From GCA-2737725 sp965229355 (GTDB lineage: Bacteria > Pseudomonadota > Alphaproteobacteria > Rhodospirillales > Rhodospirillaceae), in NCBI GenBank assembly GCA_965229355.1, contig OZ245869.1, positions 4,340,001 through 4,404,000 on the forward strand: a stretch of DNA of 64,000 nt, written 5' to 3'. Made by a program: the position numbers and the translations under genes. Below are positions 24,472 through 32,496 of the stretch, one piece after another; position 1 is the stretch's first letter, and each line of letters begins with the position of its first letter. The notes under the pieces were generated by a model, which was not told the DNA's origin, did no database searches, and saw only the letters and a list, made by a program, of their open reading frames with translations.

Positions 24472-25548
24472 ATGGTGCAACTTGCGGATCGCGGTTGGAT
24501 TGGCCGGTGGGAACGTCAGCCCACATTGGACTCAGAGAGCTATTCCGACTTCTGCGAAGGCATTCGCAAATTCGCGCAGGAAGGCACGCGAGGGCCCGCC
24601 ATGGCCGCGGCCATGAAAGCCGTCGAAGCGGCCAAGGCCAAAGGGGTAGATATGAGCCGCGCGAATGACATTCGCGCCGTCTTCGACCCGGTGCCGCAAT
24701 TAGCGGTTCGAAATAGAATGATGCGCAGCCTGCAAGAGATGACGTGGCGGAGCTTGCGCAAAGAGTATTATTCCGAGCCTGAGAAGTATCTGGCTGAGTT
24801 GGATGCCTACGATAAAAAAGGCCCCGGCAAAGTTGAGTGGGACCCGAACTTTGTGGCCCCCGACTACGCACAGCAACCCATCCACATTCAGCCCGGCGGC
24901 TACTACGCCGATCCGTTGGCAGGATATTGGTACTACGATGGCAGCCATTCGTTCTTCATCGGCAAGAACACCCAGGACGAAGGCCACTTGGGCTGTGCGA
25001 ACGGCGCCAAGGTGCCCTCTGATGGCACCGTGAAGCGCGTGATGGACATGGGCGTTTCTGTGGGCCAATTAACTGTGGGCTTGAAAGAGCGCTTTCCCAA
25101 CGCTGAAGTGTGGGGCATCGACACCGCAGCCCCGATGGTGCGTTATGCGCACAAACGCGCGGTCGATTTGGGCGTCGATGTGAACTTTAGCCAACGTAAC
25201 GCCGAAGATACCAAATTCCCCGATGCGCACTTTGACATGATCACCAGCTACATTCTGTTCCACGAAGTCCAGAATGATCGCATTGAAGTCATCTTGCGCG
25301 AAGTGTTCCGCCAGTTGCGGCCTGGCGGCGTGTTTTCGATTTTTGATTTTCCATACGACGTGAAACAAATGCCGCCATTTATGCAGTATTTTTTTACGCT
25401 CGACCGCGAGGACAATTGCGAACCCTACGCTATGGAATTCGTGACGATGGATTTCACAGGCCTGCTGGAACGCGTGGGCTTTAAGGTCGAGAAAGGCCCA
25501 GACCAGATTTATGCGGTAAAAACGATCTACTGTACGAAGCCGGAATAA
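24472..25548 (+). CDS. Class I SAM-dependent methyltransferase with N-terminal extension
   Basis: This is a 358-residue soluble enzyme. The Rossmann part has an unusual motif I, VMDMGVSVGQLTVGL, where LDLGCGxG is normal. It keeps VWGIDTAAPMVRYAH, FSQRNAED and FHEV. The first 180 residues are helical, with an IQPGGYYADPLAG segment matching PGGYFLQHG in the methyltransferase at 10376. AAGGAG lies 8 bases before the ATG. It abuts the convergent IclR gene (stops at 25548 and 25549), so that regulator may or may not control it. The substrate is unknown. Confidence 0.75.
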   Translation: MVQLADRGWIGRWERQPTLDSESYSDFCEGIRKFAQEGTRGPAMAAAMKAVEAAKAKGVDMSRANDIRAVFDPVPQLAVRNRMMRSLQEMTWRSLRKEYYSEPEKYLAELDAYDKKGPGKVEWDPNFVAPDYAQQPIHIQPGGYYADPLAGYWYYDGSHSFFIGKNTQDEGHLGCANGAKVPSDGTVKRVMDMGVSVGQLTVGLKERFPNAEVWGIDTAAPMVRYAHKRAVDLGVDVNFSQRNAEDTKFPDAHFDMITSYILFHEVQNDRIEVILREVFRQLRPGGVFSIFDFPYDVKQMPPFMQYFFTLDREDNCEPYAMEFVTMDFTGLLERVGFKVEKGPDQIYAVKTIYCTKPE

Positions 25549-26373
25549 TTATTCAGCGGCAACGCCCAGTTGGCGTTCGGCGACGGCTTCTTCCCAAGCA
25601 TCAGCCAAACGTGCAGCAATCTCGCGCAGGCGCGGGTAAATCTTTTTGCCGATTTCCTGTTTGGTGACGGCAGCTGTCATCACGCGCGAGCCTAAGCAGC
25701 CGCGAATTTTGCCGTCGACAATGATCGGCACAATAATGACGGTTTGTGCTTTATACATCTCGCGCTTATGCCGATTACCAATCCGCCAGACGTTTTTAAT
25801 GAAGTAGCCTTGCGCTTGAGCGGTCGCGATGTCGGCCTTTACTTCATCGAGTGAAATTTCCTGCGACTTGGGGTCTTCGCGCGCAACGCGCAGCAAGGCG
25901 GCCCGTTCGGCTTGCGTGCAATTGGCCAGATACACCGTGCCCGCAGCCGTGCCGATGTAGGGTAAATGCGTGCCCGCAGGCGTGCTGACCAGCTTATAGG
26001 GCGTCATCTCGTCGGTTGGAATGTAGGTATACATGGCGGTGCCATGTGGAAGAGCCAGTTCCATCGGCCACAAGTATTCGCGCGCTTCGTCTTGCAATAT
26101 CCGCTGTAAGCGTGGCAACGCCGGGTTGGTTTGCCGGAAGCCAAATGTCAGGCGGTTTACTTCCGGCGTTAGAACATATTTTTTATCACCATTGCGCGCC
26201 ACGTAACCTAAGCGCACAAGCGTTTGCAAAATTCGCACAGCCGTCGTGCGCGGCACATCCAGTAAGCGCACAGCCTCAGCAGCAGTCAGTGAGCCAACAA
26301 GATTGATAAGCTCAAGCGCTTCGAAACATTTTTGTGTGCTGCGTAAAAATTCACGGTCAATGGTGGGCGGCAT
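25549..26373 (-). CDS. IclR-family transcriptional regulator
   Basis: This 274-residue regulator has a winged helix-turn-helix (about 18-80: LINLVGSLTAAEAVRLLDVPRTTAVRILQTLVRLGYV). A C-terminal effector-binding domain (about 100-260) with LPYIGTAAGTVYLAN follows. IclR proteins sense small aromatic or metabolic compounds and control catabolic genes. An 8-bp inverted repeat lies 17 bases before its start, consistent with autoregulation. SDR and MFS genes upstream on the same strand are possible targets or operon partners. Confidence 0.85.
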   Translation of the reverse strand: MPPTIDREFLRSTQKCFEALELINLVGSLTAAEAVRLLDVPRTTAVRILQTLVRLGYVARNGDKKYVLTPEVNRLTFGFRQTNPALPRLQRILQDEAREYLWPMELALPHGTAMYTYIPTDEMTPYKLVSTPAGTHLPYIGTAAGTVYLANCTQAERAALLRVAREDPKSQEISLDEVKADIATAQAQGYFIKNVWRIGNRHKREMYKAQTVIIVPIIVDGKIRGCLGSRVMTAAVTKQEIGKKIYPRLREIAARLADAWEEAVAERQLGVAAE

Positions 26374-26389
26374 GACGGAACCGGTCGGG

Positions 26390-26472
26390 TAAAATGTTTA
26401 GACAGGACATTTTAGACCAAAGCCACGATCACCGGTATTCGGTGAATATAAAGCATCCGATATTCGGTTAAT
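26390..26472 (-). promoter_or_regulatory. Candidate IclR operator cluster
   Basis: TAAAATGT (26390-26397) and ACATTTTA (26407-26414) form a perfect 8-bp inverted repeat with a 9-base spacer. Further upstream, CCGGTATTCGGTGAAT (26432-26447) and CCGATATTCGGTTAAT (26457-26472) are direct repeats with two mismatches, 25 bases apart. Each carries an inner CCG...CGG symmetry. This is the 153-base gap before the IclR start. Confidence 0.5.
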
Positions 26473-26526
26473 TTAACGGCTTTATTGAAGGCCTCTCTGC
26501 TGTAATTCCCCCTGTTTGGGGCAGGT

Positions 26527-27351
26527 TTATTTAACCCCGACTTTGCCTTTCAAGAACGGTGCGAGCGACTTCTTCACCAGCATATTATGAAAGAAATTGG
26601 GGAAGTAGCGTTTGAGGAAAATATAAAGGCCCGTGGGCGGTACCAGCACATTGATCTCGCGCTCTTTGCGCGCAACACCGTTCAGCACAATACGTGCGCA
26701 TTCTTCAATGCTCATGCCTTTGCTTTGCGTATCGTCCATCTGGCCCCATTCGGAGCCATCACCTTTCAGGGCGTATTTGGACACATTGGTGGCGACACCA
26801 GCAATCACCAACAGCGATGCAGCGATATTGTAGGGCGCACATTCCACTGACAGCGTTTCAAAGAATCCATGCAGGGCGTGCTTTGCGGCACAATAAGCGC
26901 TGCGGAGCGGAATGCCGAATTTACCGGCTACACTTGAAGTCACCACAAAGTGCCCGGCTTTGCGCTCAATCATCGACGGCAGGATTTTCTTGGTCAGGCC
27001 AATCACCGCGAAGTAATCAAGCTCCATGATGGCGCGGTCGACATTTAACGTTGTGTCTTTGGTCAATGCACGCTGCGAGACACCAGCGTTCTGCACCATG
27101 ATGTCAACATGGCCGAAGTGGCCAAGCACCGCATCGACCGCTTCTGACTGGGCCGCCTCATCCACCATATCGAAGGGCACAATCAGGATATCAGGCGAAC
27201 CTGTACACGTTGCTTTGACGCGCTCTAATTCCTCTTTGCGGCGCGCAGACAGAACAAGCTTGGCCCCTTCGCGTGCAAAGCCATATGCAAGCCCCTCGCC
27301 GATACCTGACGATGCGCCTGTGATCCAGATGACCTGATCTTTGAAGCGCAT
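26527..27351 (-). CDS. SDR-family oxidoreductase
   Basis: This 274-residue classical short-chain dehydrogenase has the cofactor motif TGASSGIG near residues 11-18 and NAG in the middle. The catalytic Ser is in VVTSSVAGK, followed by A-Y-C-A-A-K. The C-terminal part is basic and hydrophobic (LKRYFPNFFHNMLVKKSLAPFLKG), like DHRS7-type enzymes that associate with membranes. It is 14 bases from the MFS transporter gene upstream and almost certainly cotranscribed. The substrate is unknown; a lipophilic alcohol or ketone is plausible. Confidence 0.8.
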   Translation of the reverse strand: MRFKDQVIWITGASSGIGEGLAYGFAREGAKLVLSARRKEELERVKATCTGSPDILIVPFDMVDEAAQSEAVDAVLGHFGHVDIMVQNAGVSQRALTKDTTLNVDRAIMELDYFAVIGLTKKILPSMIERKAGHFVVTSSVAGKFGIPLRSAYCAAKHALHGFFETLSVECAPYNIAASLLVIAGVATNVSKYALKGDGSEWGQMDDTQSKGMSIEECARIVLNGVARKEREINVLVPPTGLYIFLKRYFPNFFHNMLVKKSLAPFLKGKVGVK

Positions 27352-27365
27352 CGTGTGGCCTCGCC

Positions 27366-28637
27366 TTAAGTCGGTTGGTTGGCCTGCTGCTCAGGCTCGG
27401 GGATCGGCTTTAACGTATGCAACGGGCCTAGCTTTGCCAACTGTGGCCACTTGGCTGCAACGGCTGCCACAACAGCGAGCACCGCAATACCGCCGCCCAC
27501 CACCGACCGCACAGCACCAAACATGGCAGCGGTGGCGCCACTTTCAAAGGCCCCCAGTTCGTTGGACATACCGATGAAGACAAAGTTGATAGCCGACACG
27601 CGCCCACGCAAATGATCCGGCGTAATCACCTGTTCCAGCGAGATGCGCACGACAACGCTAACGGAATCAAACACACCGGTCAGGAACAAGCAGAACATGG
27701 AGAGATAGAGGCTGGTCGATAGCCCGAACCCCACTGTCGCCAGGCCAAAGCCCACAACAGAAATCAGCATCACAAAGCCAGGGCGTTGCCACGGCGGAAT
27801 ACGGGTTTGAATGAGAGCCATCAGAAGTGAGCCTAACGCAGGCGATGCCCGCAACCAGCCCAAGCCCGTGGGGCCAACTTCTAAAATGTCTTTGGCAAAG
27901 ATCGGCAGTAGCGCGACAGCGCCACCCAGCAGCACAGCAAACAGATCCAGCGTAATGGCCGCGAGGAATAAGGGGTTCTTCCAAACAAAGCGGAAGCCAG
28001 CCAACGCTTCACCCCAACTGCGTTGACCCGTTGAAGGCGGCGGATCAATGCGCGGTAGCGTGAATAACATCGCGATAAAAATGATTTCGCAAATCGCAGC
28101 CACGCCATAGGCCATGGTCGTTGTGCCGGTTGCCGCAATCAGAAAACCACCAACCGCAGGCCCAGAGGCTGCGGCAAACTGTGCGCCCGAAGACACCCAC
28201 GCATTGGCATGCACAAACTGCTCGGGCTTCAAGAGTTGGGGAAGAATGGTGCCTACCGACGGCGATGAGAACGCCCGCGAGACGCCCACCAATGCGACCA
28301 TCACGTAAATCACTTCAGGCGGCGCTTTATAAAGCGTGGCGAAGAACAACCCCACCGCCGCCGCTAACATGACGCAGATCGAAAAAATCGCGAGTGAGCG
28401 CCGCGCCATACGGTCGGCCATGTTTCCCGCTGGGATCATCAGGAAAAGGACAGGAATCAGTTCAACCGCGCCGACAAAGCCCAAGGCCCAGGCACTGCCA
28501 GTGAGTTCATAGAGCTGCCAACCCACCGCAACGACAATGATTTGCAAGCCCAATGTGCCGGCCATACGGCCCAAAGCCATAGCGCGCACATAGGGGTTTG
28601 AGAGATCAATACGATGAAGCGTGTCGGACGAAGACAT
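27366..28637 (-). CDS. MFS transporter (MFS_3/EntS-like)
   Basis: This 423-residue protein has twelve probable membrane helices. The family signature GNMADRMARRSLAI lies in the cytoplasmic loop between helices 2 and 3, and FDSVSVVVRISLEQVITPDHLRGRVSAIN precedes the later helices. EntS-like members export siderophores or small organic molecules. The start at 28637 gives the usual N-terminus; an upstream in-frame start at 28700 would add a hydrophobic stretch. It forms a unit with the SDR 14 bases downstream. The two-component system lies 77 bases upstream on the same strand. Confidence 0.8.
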   Translation of the reverse strand: MSSSDTLHRIDLSNPYVRAMALGRMAGTLGLQIIVVAVGWQLYELTGSAWALGFVGAVELIPVLFLMIPAGNMADRMARRSLAIFSICVMLAAAVGLFFATLYKAPPEVIYVMVALVGVSRAFSSPSVGTILPQLLKPEQFVHANAWVSSGAQFAAASGPAVGGFLIAATGTTTMAYGVAAICEIIFIAMLFTLPRIDPPPSTGQRSWGEALAGFRFVWKNPLFLAAITLDLFAVLLGGAVALLPIFAKDILEVGPTGLGWLRASPALGSLLMALIQTRIPPWQRPGFVMLISVVGFGLATVGFGLSTSLYLSMFCLFLTGVFDSVSVVVRISLEQVITPDHLRGRVSAINFVFIGMSNELGAFESGATAAMFGAVRSVVGGGIAVLAVVAAVAAKWPQLAKLGPLHTLKPIPEPEQQANQPT

Positions 28638-28714
28638 GAGAGAAACCGCAATGAAAATAAGCAGGCGAAAATAAACAAAGCACCCCAGAACGGGGTGCAA
28701 AGACTTAAGCTATG

Positions 28715-30169
28715 TTATGCCGCTTTTCCGTCGGCATCGTCGAGAGGGTCTGGTGCGGCGTATTCGAGAGCCGGTTTTTCCGCATTCTCAGGGGCCGGTG
28801 CCGCTTCCTGGAATGACAGAGTCACCCGCAAGCCGGGGTGATTGTCTTCTAGTTTCAAGTCGAGACTATGAGAACGGGCCACAGCCTGCACTAAGCTTAA
28901 ACCCAACCCGCTACCCGGCGACGTACGGCTTTCTTCCAGGCGGAATAAACGCTCCAGTACTTTTTCTTTGTAGGCATCGGGAATGCCGGGGCCGGTGTCG
29001 GTCACGACATAACTGGGCTTGCCCTTTAAGTTCACCGAGGTGACGGTTAGCGCACCACCTTCGGGCGTGTACTTAATCGCGTTGTCGATCAGATTGGCCA
29101 GCGCTTGCGCCACCAAGTTGCGGTCGCCCTTCGCGAACAAACCAGGTTCAAAGCGTGATGTAAATGATAGCCCTTTTTCTTCAGCCAGCGGACCATACAT
29201 TTCAGCCACGTCTTCGCCGATAGCCGCTAAGTCCAAAGGTGTGAAATTACGCTGCAAACCGGCCTCAGCACGCGCAATGCGCAACAACGCGCCAAACGTG
29301 GCGAGTAAATTATCAGCGTCTTCAATCGCACTTTCGATCGTATCGCGTTGCTTGGGGTCTTTAACATCACGCAGAGATGCTTCGAGGCGACTGCGTAAAC
29401 GTGTGAGCGGCGTGCGCAAGTCGTGCGCGACGTTATCCGACACCTGCTGCATCCCACGCATCAAACGCTCGATCTGATCAAGCATCGCATTAATGCTTTG
29501 CGACAAACGCCCCAGTTCGTCGTTGCGGCGCTTTACGTTCACGCGCTGGCTTAAGTCACCCGACATAATTGAGCGGCAGGTATTGGTTATAGCTTCAATG
29601 CGGCGCATAGCGCTTGAGCCGAAGACGAAGCCACCAATAAGGCCCAACAACACGGTTAAGCCAAGACCGACATTCAATGATTGTAAAAGTTGTTTGCGGA
29701 AGGACTGTGCTTCACGAATATCGCGCCCCACCAGCAACTTGAAGCCTTCCGGCGTAAAGAATTGCAACGCACGCGCTTCAGCCAATTCATTAGGGTCTTG
29801 ATCGGGATTGCGGATATTGAAGTTGACCCAAATTCCATCAATGGCCACACGCGGCGGCCAACTACGTAAATTGCCCGCCACAGGTGTGCCTACCGGATCG
29901 ACGAGCAGAAAGATGCCACCGTCGCGACCTGTGGGGTCGACGCGGCGGTTCAGCGCCATCACCAAGCCGCCCGTACCGGCGCGCTCGTAGGATTCCTGAA
30001 AGCCGCTGACTTCGGCTTGAATAGCAGTTTCAAGCTGCCGCTGCGCGAAGCCCGATGTCGTCCAGAATACGAAATAGAAAAGTCCGCTCACCGACACAGC
30101 GAACATCACTGTGTAAAGCAGCGCCAGCTTGAAGGTGACGGACGAAAGAAGGCGCTTGAGCCGCGTCAC
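28715..30169 (-). CDS. Sensor histidine kinase with HAMP domain
   Basis: This 484-residue inner-membrane kinase has membrane helix 1 at about 12-36, a periplasmic sensor part to about 160, helix 2 at about 165-187, and HAMP to about 235. The HisKA domain has phospho-acceptor H249 in NVAHDLRTPL. The HATPase domain has NLIDNAIKYTPEG, DTGPGIP and GSGLGLSLV. The C-terminal tail is Pro/Glu-rich. It begins six bases after the response-regulator stop, so the two are one operon. The signal is unknown. Confidence 0.9.
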   Translation of the reverse strand: MTRLKRLLSSVTFKLALLYTVMFAVSVSGLFYFVFWTTSGFAQRQLETAIQAEVSGFQESYERAGTGGLVMALNRRVDPTGRDGGIFLLVDPVGTPVAGNLRSWPPRVAIDGIWVNFNIRNPDQDPNELAEARALQFFTPEGFKLLVGRDIREAQSFRKQLLQSLNVGLGLTVLLGLIGGFVFGSSAMRRIEAITNTCRSIMSGDLSQRVNVKRRNDELGRLSQSINAMLDQIERLMRGMQQVSDNVAHDLRTPLTRLRSRLEASLRDVKDPKQRDTIESAIEDADNLLATFGALLRIARAEAGLQRNFTPLDLAAIGEDVAEMYGPLAEEKGLSFTSRFEPGLFAKGDRNLVAQALANLIDNAIKYTPEGGALTVTSVNLKGKPSYVVTDTGPGIPDAYKEKVLERLFRLEESRTSPGSGLGLSLVQAVARSHSLDLKLEDNHPGLRVTLSFQEAAPAPENAEKPALEYAAPDPLDDADGKAA

Positions 30170-30175
30170 GTGTGG

Positions 30176-30940
30176 TTACAGTTCCAGCTTATAACCGGCA
30201 CCGCGCACGGTTTGCAAAATCGGCGTATCAAACGGCTTGTCGATTTTCTGACGCAGACGGCTGATGTGCACGTCAATCACGTTGGTTTGCGGATCGAAGT
30301 GGTATTCCCACACGTTTTCCAACAGCATGGTACGTGTCACCACTTGGCCCGCATGGCGCATGAGATATTCCAGCAAGCGGAATTCGCGCGGATGCAAGTA
30401 AACGCGTTTGCCTTGGCGTGTGACTTTGCGGGCGAGCAAGTCCATTTCCAAGTCGCCCACTTTAAGGAACGTGTTTTCAGGGGCGGTCCCTGCCCGGCGC
30501 AGCAACGCTTCTACTCGCGCTAGCAATTCCGAGAAGGCATAGGGCTTCGCCAAGTAATCATCGCCGCCCGCACGCAAACCAGCAACGCGGTCTTCGACTT
30601 CGCCTAAGGCCGAGAGAAACAACACCGGCGTTGCGATATTGGATTTGCGCACCGACTCAACAATCGACAAGCCATCGGGGCCCGGCAACATGCGGTCGAC
30701 CACCATGGCGTCGTAAGGCTCGGATAACGCGAGGAACAAACCGTCTTTGCCATTCGCGGCATGGTCAACGGTGTAACCACTTTCGCGCAAGCCCTTTACC
30801 AAATACTCGGCGGCTTCACGGTCGTCTTCGATTACTAAAATGCGCATTTGCTCTTTAACCAACTTGGGCTGTGACTCAAATGGCAACACTGCGCCACCCG
30901 AGGCCCCACCTTCGACACCTGAAACCTGTTGAGTCTGCAT
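30176..30940 (-). CDS. OmpR-family response regulator
   Basis: The receiver domain has the acidic pair in LVIEDD, phospho-acceptor Asp in VVDRMLPGPDG and Lys in YLAKPYAF. A winged-helix DNA-binding domain follows, ending RGAGYKLEL. Two starts compete. The ATG at 30940 has AGGGA 6 bases upstream but adds 31 low-complexity residues; the ATG at 30847 gives the textbook start MRILVIEDD but has a poor ribosome site. I give the longer form. D51 of the short form (D82 of the long) is phosphorylated. It is paired with the kinase downstream. Confidence 0.9.
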   Translation of the reverse strand: MQTQQVSGVEGGASGGAVLPFESQPKLVKEQMRILVIEDDREAAEYLVKGLRESGYTVDHAANGKDGLFLALSEPYDAMVVDRMLPGPDGLSIVESVRKSNIATPVLFLSALGEVEDRVAGLRAGGDDYLAKPYAFSELLARVEALLRRAGTAPENTFLKVGDLEMDLLARKVTRQGKRVYLHPREFRLLEYLMRHAGQVVTRTMLLENVWEYHFDPQTNVIDVHISRLRQKIDKPFDTPILQTVRGAGYKLEL

Positions 30941-30966
30941 TATAATTCCCTACTGTCGATTTGCAC

Positions 30967-31015
30967 GGCCCATTGCTGGATATTCATCCACTGTTTTGAT
31001 TTTCCAGCAGGGGCC
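30967..31015. repeat. Long hairpin between the response regulator and NTF2-like genes
   Basis: GGCCC (30967-30971) pairs with GGGCC (31011-31015), and TGCTGGA (30974-30980) pairs with TCCAGCA (31003-31009). This gives 12 pairs with a small internal loop and a 22-base terminal loop. It lies in the divergent promoter region between the regulator and the NTF2-like gene and has no T tract. Confidence 0.4.
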
Positions 31016-31134
31016 GATTTCTGAGCCGGAATGTGCCGTTTGGGCTGTTACTGGGGCCTTACGCAGGTATTAAAAACCTGTCATTGCCCCGGGCCTATAA
31101 GGGCTTTGAGCCGGATTATCTATGGGGGAAAGCC

Positions 31135-31602
31135 ATGGCCGACTTAGCCAGCGAAATCGCAACCCTTCTGCAGGCGTACGAAGCCTGCTGGATGAACTTA
31201 ACGCCCACGAAGCTGCGGCAGTTGTGGCATCCCGATGAGCAAGAGCCCTATTACGTGGCGGAAGAAATTCCGACACCCTTATTTGGCTGGGAAAAAATTG
31301 AGCCTTATTGGCGCGAGGCTGAAAAAATTCTGAAGCGCTTTTCCATTCGCACGTGGGATTTGCACTGTAAGCAGATGGGCGACGATTTGGCGGCGCTGCA
31401 ATTCATGATGCATTGGAACGCAGAACTGACAGGGCTTGATTCACAACCCATCGGCCTTGATGTTAAAGTTTTCGCAATCGCGCAAAATTCACAAAACGGC
31501 TGGAAGTTCAGACACGCCTATATCGAGTCACCTTTGGGTGCACTGCCGTATATAAAATCCATCTACCACGGCAATGTCGATAAGGCGTTTTTAACGCCTT
31601 GA
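31135..31602 (+). CDS. NTF2/SnoaL-like protein
   Basis: This 155-residue soluble protein has the pattern of the SnoaL/NTF2 cone fold: an N-terminal helix pair (IATLLQAYEACWMNLTPTKLRQLWHPDE), a middle PLFGWEKIEPYWREAEKI, and C-terminal strands. GGGGAA precedes the ATG at 31135; the frame is open from 31033. This fold serves as an isomerase or ligand-binding protein in many pathways, so no reaction can be assigned. The coding 3' end carries an AAGGCGTT-TTT-AACGCCTT hairpin (31582-31600) overlapping the stop. Confidence 0.65.
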   Translation: MADLASEIATLLQAYEACWMNLTPTKLRQLWHPDEQEPYYVAEEIPTPLFGWEKIEPYWREAEKILKRFSIRTWDLHCKQMGDDLAALQFMMHWNAELTGLDSQPIGLDVKVFAIAQNSQNGWKFRHAYIESPLGALPYIKSIYHGNVDKAFLTP

Positions 31603-31772
31603 TATAGGCTTGAATTTCATAGCTTTCGGTTGATTGCAGCGCAGTCACCAATGCGCCATGCCAATGCTAAAACAAGGCAAAAATCGCCTTAATTCCGCCA
31701 AGGGAAATCTCTATCTTTTTAGTCGGATGGTGGGGCAGAGTCTTTCTGCTCTTTTAGTGGAGGATCGGTCAG

Positions 31773-32435
31773 ATGACGGCGCGTTGGTTGAGTGCGATTG
31801 GTGCAGCAGCAGTGATTGCTGGACTTACGTTCTCAGTGGGTGCTTCCGCGCAAAATTTTTCAAATGGCGAATATCAGGTCGCACAACGCGACAATGATCG
31901 CCGTTGGGATCGCGGTGACCGTGGCCGCCATGACTGGGACCGTGGTGATCGCGGCCATCGTGATTGGGGCTATCGTGGTGGTGGCCCGCGTTGGGACCGT
32001 TGGGACCGCCGCTATGATGCCTACTGGAGCGGTCGCCCGTGGTATTGGAATCGCCCGGCTTATGTCTGGGGCCCGCCGCGTTATGTGTATCCGCCCCGCG
32101 CCTACTATCGTGGCCGTGTCGACCCCTGGGACGTGATTGTGTGGGGCGTGTTGCCATCGGCCATCTACTACAATCTCGCTGTGAACCAACGCGAGTATCA
32201 CCAATACGCCTATAACCAGGCGATGGCCGCACCTGTGGGTGAAACCATTGTGTGGGAAGATGGCGGCGCAAGCGGCACCATTCAAACCACACGCGATGGC
32301 CATGCCGGCGACCAGTATTGCCGCGAATTCCAACAGACGATTACTGTTGGCGGTGAAAAGCAAGAAGCGTTCGGGACCGCATGCCAAGAGCCTGATGGCT
32401 CGTGGCGTTTGGCCCCGGGTGATGATCCGGGCTAA
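31773..32435 (+). CDS. Exported RT0821-like surface protein, cluster member A
   Basis: This 220-residue protein has a signal peptide (about 1-26, GASAQ). An Arg/Asp/Trp/Gly-rich region (about 40-75, repeats of RGDRG and WDRG) and a Tyr/Pro-rich stretch (about 80-105) follow. The C-terminal domain ends Y-C-R-E-F-Q-Q-T-I...T-A-C-Q-E-P-D-G-S-W-R-L, which matches the end of Rickettsia 17-kDa-like surface antigens. GGAGG precedes the ATG. It is followed at 61 bases by a larger protein with a related C-terminus. It is probably a periplasmic or outer-membrane-associated structural protein. Confidence 0.7.
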   Translation: MTARWLSAIGAAAVIAGLTFSVGASAQNFSNGEYQVAQRDNDRRWDRGDRGRHDWDRGDRGHRDWGYRGGGPRWDRWDRRYDAYWSGRPWYWNRPAYVWGPPRYVYPPRAYYRGRVDPWDVIVWGVLPSAIYYNLAVNQREYHQYAYNQAMAAPVGETIVWEDGGASGTIQTTRDGHAGDQYCREFQQTITVGGEKQEAFGTACQEPDGSWRLAPGDDPG

Positions 32436-32496
32436 CGCTAAGATCATCACAACTTAAAAACGATCCCCTCAACCCCTTATTCCAGGTTTGGCGATC

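Noticed and set aside
28715..30940. The two-component system as PhoBR controlling the Pho island
   Set aside because: The regulator and kinase resemble QseC/PmrB-type pairs; the kinase has a large periplasmic domain with HAMP, unlike PhoR with PAS. No phosphate link is visible.
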